64,000 bases of DNA, from NCBI GenBank assembly GCA_023055505.1, contig JALIRH010000013.1, positions 372,001 through 436,000 on the forward strand. Direction: 5' to 3'. Below the pieces are notes generated by a model. It saw only the letters and a list, made by a program, of their open reading frames with translations. It did no database searches and was not told the origin of the DNA. Source of the DNA: Callipepla californica brunnescens. Lineage: Eukaryota > Chordata > Aves > Galliformes > Odontophoridae. The position numbers and the translations under genes were made by a program. Below are positions 12,546 through 25,857 of the stretch, piece after piece (positions within the stretch are counted from its first letter, which is position 1; every line of letters begins with the position of its first letter).

Positions 12546-15500
12546 TTTGTCTTTTTTTGCAGCTGTAAAAAGGCAGAATACAAAAACAAGACTAAGTCAT
12601 AAAAGGTAAAATATGCAGGACTGGAGGCAGGCAGAAACTATTTGTTTAAGGAATAAAAATTCATGTATATTCTGTGGCATTTTCTAGAAGAAGCACTCAT
12701 AATTATTAATCGTCTTTGTTTGTCTTAATGAACTGAACATTTTTAGGCATGGGACTAAGAAAATCAAGTCAGCCAGAAATGACAGCTTTATTCAAAGTGA
12801 TGAAACACCATGGAGAATGTCCCTTTACAAAGCACATTAGCATCAGAAAAAAAAAATCAAAGATACGCAAATTGTTTTTAAGATCATTACTTAGTTCAGG
12901 ATACAAGGATCTTTAGAAGATGAAAATGATTCTCATTAAAGTATTATTACCTATTTTCATCTTAAATTTGAAATAAGGTTATAAAAGTCAGTCCCATAAA
13001 TCCAGTGTGAGAGAAAGATCATAAACACCTATTCCTTAATAGATTTATGTATACACTTTGGATTTCCTCCCTGAAAGAATGACAGTGGATATGTACAGGT
13101 TCATAGTTGTGCCTGACATGGGGGTGCACAGTAAAGAGTAAGAAACATCATCCTTTTAGATGAAATGCAAACAGACAGTTAGCCAGGCTTAACCTCTTGG
13201 AAAACCATTACGCTTCATTTTAAAGTAGAGCTATGGTATAAATTTGCAGTGATATTTAAAGGTTTATTTAAACTTCCAGTATCCAGTGATCTCATGGAAA
13301 GCAGAGAAGACAAACAGAGCACAGACACTTTGGAGGTAGAAGCCAGAATGACATTACAAGCCAAAGTGACAAACATCATTCCTCAGTGCAGGACAATTCC
13401 TTGCAAAGTAAATCAGAATAATGTGTTTAACTGCTTACTGTAATAAGTAAATAAATACACAAATGAAAAAATAAATAAATGCATTTAATACCAACAAAGA
13501 TAAACATTTCATATCTAATCACAACTGAGCATGCAGACGGCCACCAGAACTGGGATCAGAATCCACGTCAGGGTCCCCCTAGCTCCTTCATAATCTGCAG
13601 GTCGTTCTAAACAACCCTGTTTATAACTGTAGCTGCCTTCCTAGCAGAGGAGTTTAGATTCTGCTAGTTTCCCTGACAACTATTAGTAATGCAAACAAAA
13701 TACAATGCAGAAAAAATGTTTTACCCAATCCTATAGTCAAGAATTGCACCAATCTTCCTCTCTTATCAAAGGTAATTGCACAATAATTTTTTTCCTCCCA
13801 TTTAAAGACTATCTGGAATAGCAGATAAAAACCCTACCACAGTAATGTCATTTTCACAAGTCTTCAGTATAACCATGTCACTCTTTCTGGAGTTGAACAA
13901 AATGAACCCTTTAAACTGCAGATTAGTTCTGTAGAGTTTCTGTAGGGATAAAAGCAAGAAGGTTAAGCAAAATGCAGGCAATTCTTCCTGCTCTGTTCTA
14001 TACCTTTTTCAAAACATGCCCTTCTCCTGTTCTGTAGCGTATTCACACAGCAAGAGTGGTTTGCATAAACCACGCTCCAAAAAAGATGATTCAGCATAAT
14101 AATACAGGACTGAAATGAGAAAGGCGGGCTTGAAGTAGTCGTTTATCTCTGTTTATTCTTCCTCTTTATTATTTTAACACCAACTGATTTTAGTTTCTGC
14201 AGAAATGTCACATTGATTCCTTTTCTGCAGTACTGGTCACAGCCTCCCTTTTCAGCTTACACATATTCACCCTCTCAGCATGAATGTCATATCCAGAAGG
14301 GTGACTTTGAGTTATAAAATCCATGTCAGTTTATCTTGTTTGGCAGAGTCATCATTTATATGGACCAGTAATACTTGGTCACATTGCAAAGCTTTCACCA
14401 GAACTCAGAAATGAGTGAACAGAGAATGACCTTGAAATGTACAAGGGAAACAATATGTGGCAATCCCAGATGTGAAAAGCAGGGAAAATCCCTAACATCT
14501 GCAAAATAAATTGTCAGACTTCAGCTGAGGTGAAAAGGAAAGAGTTATAGGTAACAGAGTAAGCAAGGATTAAGTAAGTCTGTAGCAAAAAATGGAATTT
14601 CAGCCCTTTGTTCAGCCCTTTGTTGACTAATCTGGAAATACCAGCATTTCCAAAAGACTACATTTATGGCAAGAAAAAAGGAGTAGGATGTGAAAACTTA
14701 GTGTAATTTTTAGTGGGGTACTAAGATATCAGTAACATACAGTTCAGTAGGATCTTATGTGAATTATTTACAATTATTATATATGTTTCAGCTATAATTA
14801 TCGATTTAGACATCAATATTCCTTCTATCACTCCAAAAATATGTTTAGATTTTTGCAGAATGCATAAACCGTTCTCTAATCAAGTTGCTATTATAGAAAA
14901 TACAGGCTTTCATGCCAAAGCCAAATGAATACTCTAACTTATTTAAAACCCTGCATCTTCATGCACAGGTTTTCTGTCTGTGCAAGCTCATCTCATTAAT
15001 GTAATTTTATTTCCATACTGATTGAGTCAAGCCAGATGCAGTCAGCAATAGGGTCAGCAACACATCTACTCTTTCCAGACACTTCTAGTGAGTCAGATGC
15101 ATTAAGGTTAGAATATTTATAGTATTTTTAATGAAATGGACCAAGAAAAATTTTGTTGCTTAGTGATATAGCTAAGAAAATCAAGTTTTCGAAAGGTAAA
15201 TCCTGAAAGAGCAGAATCAGAAATGGGAAGAAACAGAATGTACCGAAGTAACTTAATGCATACCAAATAACAATCAAATTCTGCGAGCACGTGTGACAGT
15301 TGTTCTGTCTCCGCTTTTAATGTCATGTATCTTCAGTGCACTGCAGAGATGCTTGAGTCATTTGCAAACAAGCAAGCCTTGAAACTCAGTCCAGAATAAA
15401 TATGGTAGTGAGGTGCTAACTTGCACAGCCAGCACAAAAACACTGCTTCCAGGTGCTGGTGTCATTGTAAGCCGCTCTTCCGTGTCATGTAAGATTGCCA

Positions 15501-17185
15501 GCTTACTCATTGATAGGTTAGATTCTTAATGCAGGGTTAAACCACACAATTAGAGCCTATGTTACATGGAAATGCTTAAGTGGCGTTGCACTATTTTTTT
15601 CAAAAAAAAAAAAAAAAAGGAAAAATTGTGTACTTCTTGGCACCATACATTTTGAAATTGTAATGATTATTACAATAAAAAACAAATTCTGATTATAAAT
15701 TTCATTATATGACACAGACCAGAAATTACAGGATATGTATAAAATATCTCTCTATATAACTGTATTTGAAAGGGCATACTTTCTGTTTTTGATCTGTTGG
15801 AAGATACTGTTATGAAGAATGTAAAGCAGTTTCTGTTAATATTTGAACAGTGTATGGATTCTATGTTTCTTGTGCTGCCTAACTCAAAATCTGTTCTACT
15901 TGGGTTACAGTTCTGTAAGCTTACATGTGCCTGGGAAGACAGACAGAAAAGTCAGGGCTGGAAACACAATGTGTTTCCCTCTTCACACATCAGACACTGA
16001 AGCAAATGAAAGTTAGACAAGATGCCCAAAGGTGAGTAAACAGATATATAAATAGGAACTGAAATGTGGGTAAATGCTCACCCTTAATATTGCTGGAAGA
16101 TGACTTATTTATATTCCTTGTCTTTAGTCTTACTAGACTTTTTGCTCTTGTTCTCTTAAAACAAAAACAAAAAACAAACAAAAAAATAAGGCTTCACTTA
16201 AAATTGCAGGTTTTATTTTTCATTAAGTTACACAGGTCTACTGGTAGATTCAGTGTTCCTTGTGACATTTTATAGTTGTTTCTATCACTCAGAAACAGTA
16301 ATGTTCCTTTTCTAATTATCACAGCATAGACCATGAACATATTCCTCTATAAATATTTATAACAACCAGGAAATTCATTCAGAAAAAGAATAAAAGGAAA
16401 ACACACATTATTAAATAGGCGTTTAATAGTATTAAATGGTATTTAATAGGGAAGAAACACATGAATAAAAACGATGTTCTCATCGATCAAGTTTTTTCAG
16501 AGATTATGCTGCATACAGTACACAGATCTAAAAAAATTCAGATTATGTACCAAGTTTGATGCTTGATCTTTTCCAAGGTGAAATATAAACATACCTAGAA
16601 AATTTACCAGGCAGATTCAATGCTAGACATCTACATCCCTAGTGTCAAAAGTAGTTACATTTAGCTATAGTCTCGTCTTCATTGCTGTTAAAAATCAAAA
16701 GGTCTCTCTCAGCTCAACTTGGATTTTTTCTGAGGATTTCTAGTTCGGAAGACTAATATATGCTTACAGCATACGAGTACTGTATCAAGTAGTTGTGATG
16801 TTCAAGATGCAATCAGCACAGCAGAACATACATCTTTATAGATGTCAAATATGTCTCATATCTTCCGGCCTATTCACACTTCTGTAGAAAGATATGTTCT
16901 CCTCTCTCATCATAAATTAATACACACAGGTTCAGTAACAAATAAGACAACCAGTATGAAACTTAATTAGAGTGACTAGTGTTAAGAATAAATGAGAGAT
17001 AATGGAAGTCACTAAAGTTGACTGAGCAGTGTTGCAGAGGTTTAGTGACAGAAAAAGGATAATTTCCTACAAAGAGCATAAAATAGCAATCTTTATGTCA
17101 TTATCAATTCTGAATCTATTTATGTTCTCATTAATTTTTTATTAGAGTAATTCCTGATAGTTTTACTCACTAAAAGAAAGTATTG
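12546..17185. other. No gene seen
   Basis: 4.6 kb of AT-rich DNA with (AAAT)-like short runs near 13445 and a T8/A17 run near 15593-15618. No coding, RNA or mobile feature could be supported. Confidence 0.5.
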
Positions 17186-17655
17186 GTGCCAGGGATTTCC
17201 CTGAACCAGATGCAGGACCTTGTACGTGGTCTTGTTGGATTCCATGAGGTTAACATAAAGCCCCCTCTCAAGCTCATGTAGGTCCCACTGGATGGCATCC
17301 CTTGCCTCTAGTGTGTCAATTGCACCACTCAGCTTGGTATCTGAAAACTAGCTGAGGATGCACTTGATTCCACTGTCCACATCACTTACAAAGATGCTAA
17401 ATAGCACCAGTCTCAGCATCGATCCCTGAGGAATGTCACTTGTCACTGGCCTCCACTTGGATGTTGAGCCATTGACCACAACTCTCTGAGTGCAACCATA
17501 CATCCAATTCCTTATCCAGCAATTGGCCCACCCATCAAATTCATTTTTCTCCAGTTTGGCAGCCAGGATGCCATGCAGAGCTGTGTCAAATGGTTTGAGT
17601 AAGTCCAGGTGTATGACATTTTCCTTTATCCATTTATGCTGTAACTTCATCATAA
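17186..17655 (-). mobile_element. CR1 LINE, RT-domain fragment
   Basis: The minus-strand frame 17348-17653 shows CR1 RT motifs: LDLLKPFDTALHGILAAKL (the palm motif that carries the first catalytic Asp), WIRNWMYGCTQRVVVNG and PQGSMLRLVLFSIFVSDVD. Both ends are truncated, and the piece lacks the 3' UTR. It directly abuts the DNA-transposon-like element that starts near 17660. Confidence 0.85.
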
Positions 17656-17659
17656 GATA

Positions 17660-18203
17660 TGCAGGTGGCTCAAATGGTAGTGTCTTCCAATAGTTTCCAT
17701 GGACACTGCAACAGAGACAATGAGCATAATATTGCTTGAGAAAGCAAATTCTCAGCTACAAAACACACTTTTTCAACATAGTCTCCACACTTAGCTATGC
17801 AATTTCACCACTGACAAATGAGAACCTATATGCTACACTTGTCAAAATCTGCACCAGCAGAGGTGCCCCACTGTTTTCACCACTGCTGAAATGCACTAGC
17901 CACTCCCTTATTGTGCTTACACCCATTACCTCATTGTGCTCACATCCGCTGTCTCCATAAATATTCAGTAGCCATTTTCTGCATGGAGGAATTTAATTCC
18001 ATCCCATTTCTTCATACACTCTTCCATGTCAGACGTCATTCTGTCAGGGTGTCCCTCTGCTGCCATCTGTCACACAGCAACAAAATGTAACAGAATATTG
18101 TTGTGAACGTTCAGCCTCTACTGCCATCTCACCACCATCTACCTCTGATATTGTAGGCAGACATAATAAAATAAGAGGCATTGCTTTCAGAGCAGCCCAC
18201 CTA
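17660..18203. mobile_element. Probable mariner-like DNA transposon remnant
   Basis: Left end GGCTCAAATGGTAGTGTCTT (from 17668, continuing CCAATAGTTTCC) is an imperfect inverted repeat of the right end, which reads GGGCTGCTCTGAAAGCAATG on the minus strand (then CCTCTTATTTTATT), around 18164-18200. The ~540-bp interior has degraded minus-strand coding character (TCTGCTGGTGCAGATTTTGA) but no intact transposase and no DDE/D triad that I could place. The inverted ends and size suggest an internally deleted Tc1/mariner-type element of the kind common in galliform genomes. The family is inferred, not proven. Confidence 0.5.
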
Positions 18204-18799
18204 GCTCATCACAAAGAGGAAGCTGAAGCTCTCACATGTGGAAGAAAAGGGTTGCAGATCTCTCAAACAGCAAGTATGCCAAAGATTTGAGATATGCACT
18301 GGGAAGGGTTTGCAGAGCCATGAAAGAAGAGAAATAAAGTTCTCTCTGTCCAATTTTATAAAAGGAGGAAGAAAGAAAAGTTATATTCCTTGCTTTTTGT
18401 CCTGAATTCTTACATACTTAGATTTTGTTTAATACTGAAGATCCATTTGTAAATAGTTTTTAACAAAGCTAATAAATTATGAATTTGTTTGAAGCTCTCA
18501 AATAATCAGCCATTAATTGTTCACTAGCAATTACAGAGTTCAACTGGCAAGCAGCCTAATAAAATCCAAGCTAATGATTATAGCTATGAAACTTTCTGGT
18601 AGTATGTTTACTAAATTTTCAGAATACTTTGGTCAGTATTTTTAGAAAAAAATACTTTAACAATTATTTGCATTATGTTCAAGCCGTAATTTAAGAATTT
18701 GGACAACAATGAGTACTTTCTTTTTAATATGTTGCAAGATGGGGAACTAGTAATAAACAAACAAACAAAAAAAAAAGAATAAATAAAGTAAGACGTAAA
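18204..18799. other. No gene seen
   Basis: AT-rich DNA ending in an A-rich (CAAA)n run at about 18758-18778. Confidence 0.5.
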
Positions 18800-18990
18800 C
18801 CTCCTTTTAATTTATTTATTATTGTAAAAAAACTTCTTTTCTTCCAGTTAGACAACATTTCCTGTGTCCTATCAAACCAGACCATGCTAAAGAATCTGTC
18901 CCCTTCCATCTTACAGATGCCCTTTAGATACCGAAAGGCCACCCTCATGTCTGCTTTTGGATACCATAACAAAGCAGCTCTTCTGCGATT
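18800..18990 (-). mobile_element. CR1 LINE, small degraded fragment
   Basis: Within the minus-strand frame 18724-19149, the stretch MRVAFRYLKGICKMEGDRFF followed by SMVWFDRT matches the CR1 ORF2 C-terminal pattern (FRYLKG...EGDRLFS...DRTRGN) also seen at 11.5 kb and 54.1 kb. The rest of the frame is not recognisable. Confidence 0.65.
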
Positions 18991-21480
18991 GTGATTACTT
19001 ACAGAATTCCCAGTTCTCTCAATAAAGGTGTTTGCTACACCATCCCTACTGGATGTTATTACAGTAGCCACAACAAATTTTTCTGGTTTACTCTTGCATG
19101 TGGCTACATTATATCTGTATTTATGGATATAAATTTCATTAGGTAGCAAGAAACCAGTTTGCTATTGGAAGAAAACAAACAATAAAAAACAAAAAACAAA
19201 ACAAAACAAAAAAAACATATTTGTTCATCCTATGAATCTTCTAAGATATGGAAGTGGAGCACTGAGTAGCTCACAGGATCTGAATTTCCAGATGAATAAC
19301 TGTACTTCTGATCATGGGATTTCTTCTTTGCCTTTGATGATGATTTTGGATCTCCTCCTATAAGGCTATATATTCTTCTATGCTGGGTGGGCAGCAGTTC
19401 CTTTATGTCGCTAATAAACTACTTTGAAGTCTACCAGCTACGCAAATATAATGATTCCAACACTTCTTGCAATGCCTTACAAGAGCAAAGACCTATTTTG
19501 AAACGGAGATACACTTCTTTTAAGGATGGTTTACGTTACTGAGTCCATTGTACTCTGATCATTGTTTGGGCTTTATAGATTACCTGTATAAATGTTACCC
19601 AATATATAAAGATATATGAATAACATAAACTCACCCCATACTATCTTTTACAATGTTACATTTTTATTCTTATGCGTTGCAGGAAAATGAACAGCTTTTG
19701 GCTTTGGTTATTTTCTGATAAACTAAAAGTCACTGAAAAGAAAAGTACTGGAGCAAAACACTGCTTTGACAGAATTAGCACTGTCTCTGACAATACTTAA
19801 TCCTCAAAGATTAAAAGGGAGATGAGAACTTTACTCAGAAAAAGCAGTCATGAAAGCCTGTTACACTGTAACACTGGTCTTACTGGGAGGTGAAACGTTA
19901 AATTTGATTTCAAATTCCAAAAAAAACACTATATAGCCTATCTAAAACTTGTTCATCTCTTTGTTACACAACATAGTGCCAACTGTCTAAAGCCTGGAAG
20001 TCAAAGTCACTGTTCTACATTTTCTACAGCAGTTTGACAGTTGAGCACTTTTTTTCCAATACAATCTTCAACATCAGCAGAAGTTTAGATAAGACTAGAC
20101 AGGGATCAAACAGCTGTGAAAAGGTCACCTAGTGGTCTATAATTTTCGGACATACCTTTCTGTATTTTCAGATCAGAAGGAATAATGTAGACCATAGACA
20201 GAAAATGAATGAAAGCCAGCGAATATCCCTGATGAACAGAATACCTCATCCTACTTCCTTCCCCATTCATGTGAAAAAACTGAAGTTTCTTTTTACATTG
20301 CATGTTTTAGTATTATACAAAAAATCCTTCCAGAAGTTGCATGATCACACAAAAATTTTGCCTTCTGAACTTATTAGTTTTATTTTCTTTGGTACTCATG
20401 TCCTCTTCTTTTTATACAAATCTTCCAGTACTGACAGTCTTCAGTAAATTCTTCCTGGGGAAACCTTTCTCGGTGACTTAATTTGGTAAAGGTCTCATAC
20501 TGCATTTATATTACCAGCAATCAAATATCAGAACTTATTTTCAAGGCCTTAAAAGTGCTCTGTGTGAACTTTCCAAGAACAACACAGCTCTTCCTGGCAT
20601 GTCATGCATAAATTACTCCATCAAAGAGCTGGTGTTTATTCTGAGCTCTTTGAAATTCTAATCACTTATACGCACCTCCACAGGCCAGTCTGCACTCTGA
20701 AAATTGGATTACTTACAATTGGGCTATTCATACCATAAGGCTATAGACTGTGACTTGTCACGCATTTACAAGCCTCTGTACATCAACCATTTCTAATTGA
20801 TATTTTTCTTCATTTTTTTTCTTAATGTAAGCTTCATATCAACTAGTTACATCGCACCACAAGTATTTTTTTCCTTTTAATTGGCTGTGAAAAACATGCA
20901 CATGTAACATCATGTTAGTCTTTCTAAATATCACTCAAAAGAATGCTTGCAGTATTTTCTTGTTTGGTATTCTGGATAGATAAGTTGAGAAGGTGCTGTT
21001 ATATTTGAACTAAGGCAGAATGTAGTCAGCTTAATTAATTTATTCCAAATGAAAGTTCATCTTACATTATTAAAATGTAAAATGAAGTGATTGCCACTAA
21101 CACAAACTCAGTCTATGAGGTTTCTGTGAGACCTAGTAGGGGACATATTAAGAGTTTTTGATAGCCAAGTTCCCATAGACTGGTGTAGGAGGAATGATTT
21201 GGTAATCAACAGGTTTACAGATAATCACTCCGGCCTTGAATGTTTTAAGACAGTGCTTTTGTACTTGTACAGGTATAAAGTGATAATTTGTGATTAAAGT
21301 TTTAGCAGTTCTGCTTGTGTATGCATAATTATTCCCTACAGTTAGAAACAAATCACCATGGTTTTTATCTACATATAATGCATACCAATAGTAGTACTTC
21401 CACACACCAGGTATGAAAATCCAAGTCCTTATAAATTTAATGAAATAAATTAAAAAGAATATATATAATAAAGTTTCCTG
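18991..21480. other. No gene seen; A-rich simple repeat at 19165-19215
   Basis: AT-rich DNA with an (AAAAC)/(AAACA) simple run at 19165-19215. No other feature supported. Confidence 0.5.
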
Positions 21481-21809
21481 AAAGAAAAGAAGAGAAAGAA
21501 AAGAAAAGAAAAGAAAAGAAAAGAAAAGAAAAGAAAAGAAAAGAAAAGAAAAGAAAAGAAAAGAAAAGAAAAGAAAAGAAAAGAAAAGAAAAGAAAAGAA
21601 AAGAAAAGAAAAGAAAAGAAAAGAAAAGAAGGGAAAAGAGAAAAGAAAAAAGAAAAAAGAAGAAAGAGAAAAAGAAGAAAGAGAAAAAGGAAAAAAAGAA
21701 AAAGAAAAAGAAAAAGAAAAAGAAAAAGAAAAAGAAAAAGAAAAAGAAAAAGAAAAAGAAAAAGAAAAAGAAAAAGAAAAAGAAAAAGAAAAAGAAAAAG
21801 AAAAAGAAG
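21481..21809. repeat. Compound microsatellite: (GAAAA)n changing to (GAAAAA)n
   Basis: From about 21490 to 21630 the plus strand is an almost perfect pentamer array (GAAAA)n. After an irregular bridge (about 21631-21690) it becomes an almost perfect hexamer array (GAAAAA)n to 21806. All bases on one strand are purines. The 136-codon minus-strand open frame made only of F, L and S over this tract is an artefact of the repeat. Confidence 0.95.
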
Positions 21810-24211
21810 AATATCTCTGGATCTCTTAAAGTACATCCAGTAGACTGTTCCAGATATCATTTAAAGGAATAAAACATGTTCTGCAGACATTAGTAGAAAG
21901 GAAATGAGTGCCTTGGTTACTGATTCCCACTGAAGTAAATTTTCAGGGGAGATTATGATCTAGCAGAAGTGAGAAAGACTTGAGAATACTACACATTTCT
22001 GTCTTTTCAGTGTATTCTGGGGTATCATCAGTGGTTCATCAGGTATATTGGAAGTTTCATTAACTTTCATCTCCATGTTGTGGTTTGCATAATTAGAACA
22101 GAAATGGTATACTATAGAGGATAGCAGAACAATCACAAGTTTGATGATTCAATTCACAGTGGTTTCTTAAGCATCTTCTAATCTAAAATAATGAAGGGTA
22201 AAAAATATTTAGATTATTGTATTATATCCTTTCAAATTAAAAGTTAAGGATAATTATCCTTCAGAATACTATATTTCTTGCCTTCACAAATATGCATCAG
22301 TGAGATGCATGACAGTGCGAATTATGACAGACCAATAAGTATATCAGTCTACATTAAGGAAAATAGTAAATGTGCTGGCAGGAAGCCCAGTGAATTTAAA
22401 CGTTTTTCAGCACTTGTGTCATGTAATGTATACAATCAAATTTGGAAATAATGACTGAGAACCCTTCTCTTTATATTATTGTTAGTAATAAGTATTTCAC
22501 TTATATATTATACTTCTGCTATCACGTACTATCAAACAGTGCTGTGATACAGCTGCTGTGATTGAGTTCCTGTTGCTACTGAACAAACTGCCAATCTCAC
22601 ATGCTATCAATGTTTGTGCTACTTACAACTTACATATTTGCACAAATTCCATGAACATAATTTCTTAGATTCAGTCAATAATTCAGGAAAAAAAAGTGAA
22701 ATACTTGTGGTTAATAAATCCCAGATAATCTTCAGAGGGGATCCTCATGAAAGCTCGTGTACATTAATCAGTCAGAAAACCAAACCTTATCATTACTGTA
22801 AAGTATATTATCTAAATGTAACTGAGAAATAAGATTTAGGTTTTTTGTTTGTTTGTTTGTTTGTTGCATTTTTTTATTCCTCTTATTTTCTATTTGACTT
22901 CAATAGAATTGTGGAAATATTCATGATTGGAGGATCTAATTTAAAGTTAAGTAGATAGACTTATATCTTTTTAATTGAAAAGGTATGCAACATAACCAGG
23001 AACTAGTGGAAACATTTTGATAGGGTGGTATAATAAAGGAGATCTTTAGCAGTTGAATGCTAGGGCATGTTATAGGACACTATATAGAAAGTGGCTCACT
23101 TTACACAGGATGCATGTCTTCATCCCTGTGATTGATGTAGTGCCAAAAATGTGAATAAAAAGCTGCTGCTTTTGTTGTTTGGATCAGGCAACTTATCTGA
23201 GTGTATGGGAACTGTTGAATCACGGCCTGAACCACTGATTGATCACCTGAAGCAAGCACTGAGTCAGCCACAAGGGCACAGGTAAAGGTAATGTACCTGT
23301 GTGATTGGAAGGGGTGGAGTCTGGCTCCACATCTCCCTGACCCCATTTAAGGGTTGACCACCACCAGGGAAGGATCCCTTGTTGGAGATCCCTTGCTAGT
23401 GGAGTTATTGGCAAGCCTCAACTATCTTCAAAGGTGTGCCACTCTCTTCTTACTAGTTGTCTGTATACCATCTACTTAAGCCTATCTAAAATATACCATA
23501 TTTGGCACTATTTCTTTTGGGAAGAAACAAACAAGCAAACTAGGAAACTACTTTCTTTGGCCTATTGTGAAAACTTAATGAGTATATAACTCTGATTATG
23601 GGAGCTATCTTTCATCTTTTGCTGTCTTACAACATAAGACAAATCTTCCTGACTAAATTTCCATTTATTTTTGTCAAAATATCTGTAAGTCTATAATCTT
23701 ATGGTATGTCACAAAAGAGGCTACCTTACACTAATTATATGTTTAGTCATATATATATTTACGTAGTAGAATGGAGTATAATCATCTGTACTCTCAGTGA
23801 GAGAGTGTCTTTTCCACTGTGGATGTTTGGATGTTCATTTATTTCATAGTATGCTTCATATGGGCAATAAGAAGGGCTGCACTTCATTTTCCACCCTCCA
23901 GCTTTGCTATCAAAAACAGATATGAAGCTTTAACAACTACAGACACCCATGACAACCATGACCAAAATCTGCAAGGAGAGATAACACCAAGAGCCTGCAG
24001 TGTGAACTGTAAAACAAAACAGTGAATGTTTGTAGCTACTCCGTGTTAAAAGACACTGAGGCTTCCCTCTGCCAGACTAATAAGGAGTCTCAAGAATTCT
24101 GCTGTCTCCCAGGGGTCAAAATCTGGGACACTGTTGTGAGGTTGCTGAGTAGGATTTCAGCTCTGGACTTTCTTACCCCTTCAAGAACCTACTTGGATGT
24201 ATTCCATGGGT
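21810..24211. other. No gene seen; (GTTT)n at 22840-22864
   Basis: Mostly AT-rich unique DNA. It holds a (GTTT)n run at 22840-22864. A less AT-rich block at 23100-23440 (with CCCATTTAAGGGTTGACCAC) could be part of an unrecognised LTR, but I found no ends, TSD or second copy to support that. Confidence 0.45.
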
Positions 24212-25857
24212 TAGAGCATTGGAAATAAAGGGGGGCCAAAAGACCTGGTTGATACTCAAGCACCACTTCTTCCAAGATCAAGATATGTACATATCTAAGA
24301 GCAAGAAATAAGGCAAAGGTGGCAGGATCCCTGCATGGATGAGCAAGGAGCGCATGGAAAAAACTCAAATAGAGGAATAAAATGGAGGAAAAGTGGTCTA
24401 GCCACTTGGGAGGAATATAGGAATGTTGTCAGGACATGTAGGGATGGGCTAAGACTCATTTGCAATTAAATCTGGGGAGGTAAGTCAAAGACAACATGAA
24501 AGGCTTCTTTAAGTCTGTCAGTAGCAAAAGGAAGACTAGGGAAGATGTGGGCCTACGGCTGAATGAAGTGGGTACCATGGTAATGGAGGGCACCAAGAAG
24601 GCAGAGTTACTGAATGCTTTCTTTGCAGTGCTTTCTTTGCTTCAGTGTTTACTGCTAAGACTGCTCCTCAGGAATCCCAGACCCTGGAGGTAAGAGAGTC
24701 TGGAGAAAGGAAGACTCCTTGATTAAAGAAGATCTGATCAGAGATAGTCTAGGTCTGGAGATCGATGAATGCACACAACTTTGTGGGCCCCGATGGGATG
24801 CACCCAGGAGTGCTGAGGGAGCTGGCAGAAGTGATTGCTGACCTGCACTCCATCATCTTTGGAATGTTGTGCTGAACAGGAGAAGCCAATGTCACTTCTG
24901 TCTTTAAAAAGGGCAAGAAAATGAACAGTGAGGTGGATTGAGAACTAGCTAGCTGGAAGAAGGAAGCGTTGTGATAAATGGCACTGTCTACTTGGAGACC
25001 TCTTGCTATCAGTGTTTTCTGAGAGTTGGCAACAGATTAGGTCTTGTTCAATGTCTTTATCAGTGGCTTGGATGAAGGGATAGAATGTATTCTCAGCAAG
25101 TCTGCTGATGATACAAAGATGGAAGGAGTGGCTCACAGTGGAATGCTGTACTACTGTCCAGGGAGACCTAGATATACAGTTGAGTTGGGCGGAGTAGAAG
25201 CTGATGAGCCTCAAGAAGAACAAGTATAGAGTAGGGGATAACCTTCTGGAAAGAAACGCCAAAGAGAAGGACTTGAGTGTCCTGGCAGACTACAGATTGG
25301 CCACAAGTCAGTACTGTGCCCTCATGGCCAAGGTCAATGTTATCATTAGCACACCTTGGTCAGGCCACATTTTGAGGTTTTTTTTCTGGTCTTTTCAGTT
25401 CAAGAAAGACAGGGATCTTCTAGGGACAGTCTAGCAGAGGGCCACAAAGATGACTGAGGCCTGGAGCATCTCCTTTATGAGGAAAGGCTAAGAGACAGGT
25501 GTCTGTTCAGCCTGCAGAAGAGAAGACTGAGGAGGGACCCTGTCAATGCTCATGAATATTTAGTGGACAAGAATCAAGTGAATGGGGCCAGGCTCTTTTC
25601 AATGGTGACAAAACAAGGAGCAATGGGCACAAACTGAAACACAGGAAGTTCCCTATGAACATGAAGTTAAAAAAATTCTTTGAGAGTAACAGAGCACTAG
25701 AACAGGCTGCCCGGAGAAGTTGTCAAGTTTTTTCTGTGGAGATATTCAAAACCCACCTAGATATTTTCCTGTGCAATCTACTGTAGAGAATCGGCTAAAG
25801 GGAGTTGGACTGTATGGTCTCCAGAGCTCCCTTTGAATGTCTACCATTCTGTGATAA
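24212..25857 (+). mobile_element. CR1 LINE, internally deleted, plus strand
   Basis: Covers the endonuclease-RT linker to the 3' end with internal deletions. The 5' part reads GGCTTCTTTAAGTCTGTCAG and GAATGCTTTCTTTGC (linker and start of the RT region). Around 24780-24870 is the GTGGGCCCCGATGGGATGCA RT motif, around 25040-25140 LFNVFISGLDEGIECILSK with the DDTK catalytic motif (SADDTKM), and the tail ends with CTACCATTCTGTGATA. Stops, frameshifts and deletions, including much of the palm, make it non-functional. Confidence 0.9.

Noticed and set aside
18724..19149. 141-codon minus-strand frame as a gene
   Set aside because: Only a CR1 ORF2 fragment in the middle is recognisable. The ends are simple or unique DNA.
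21450..21860. 136-codon minus-strand frame rich in F, L and S
   Set aside because: A translation of the purine microsatellite, not a protein.
23100..23440. Less AT-rich block as a further LTR
   Set aside because: It has LTR-like composition, but no TG/CA ends with a TSD and no second copy in the window.
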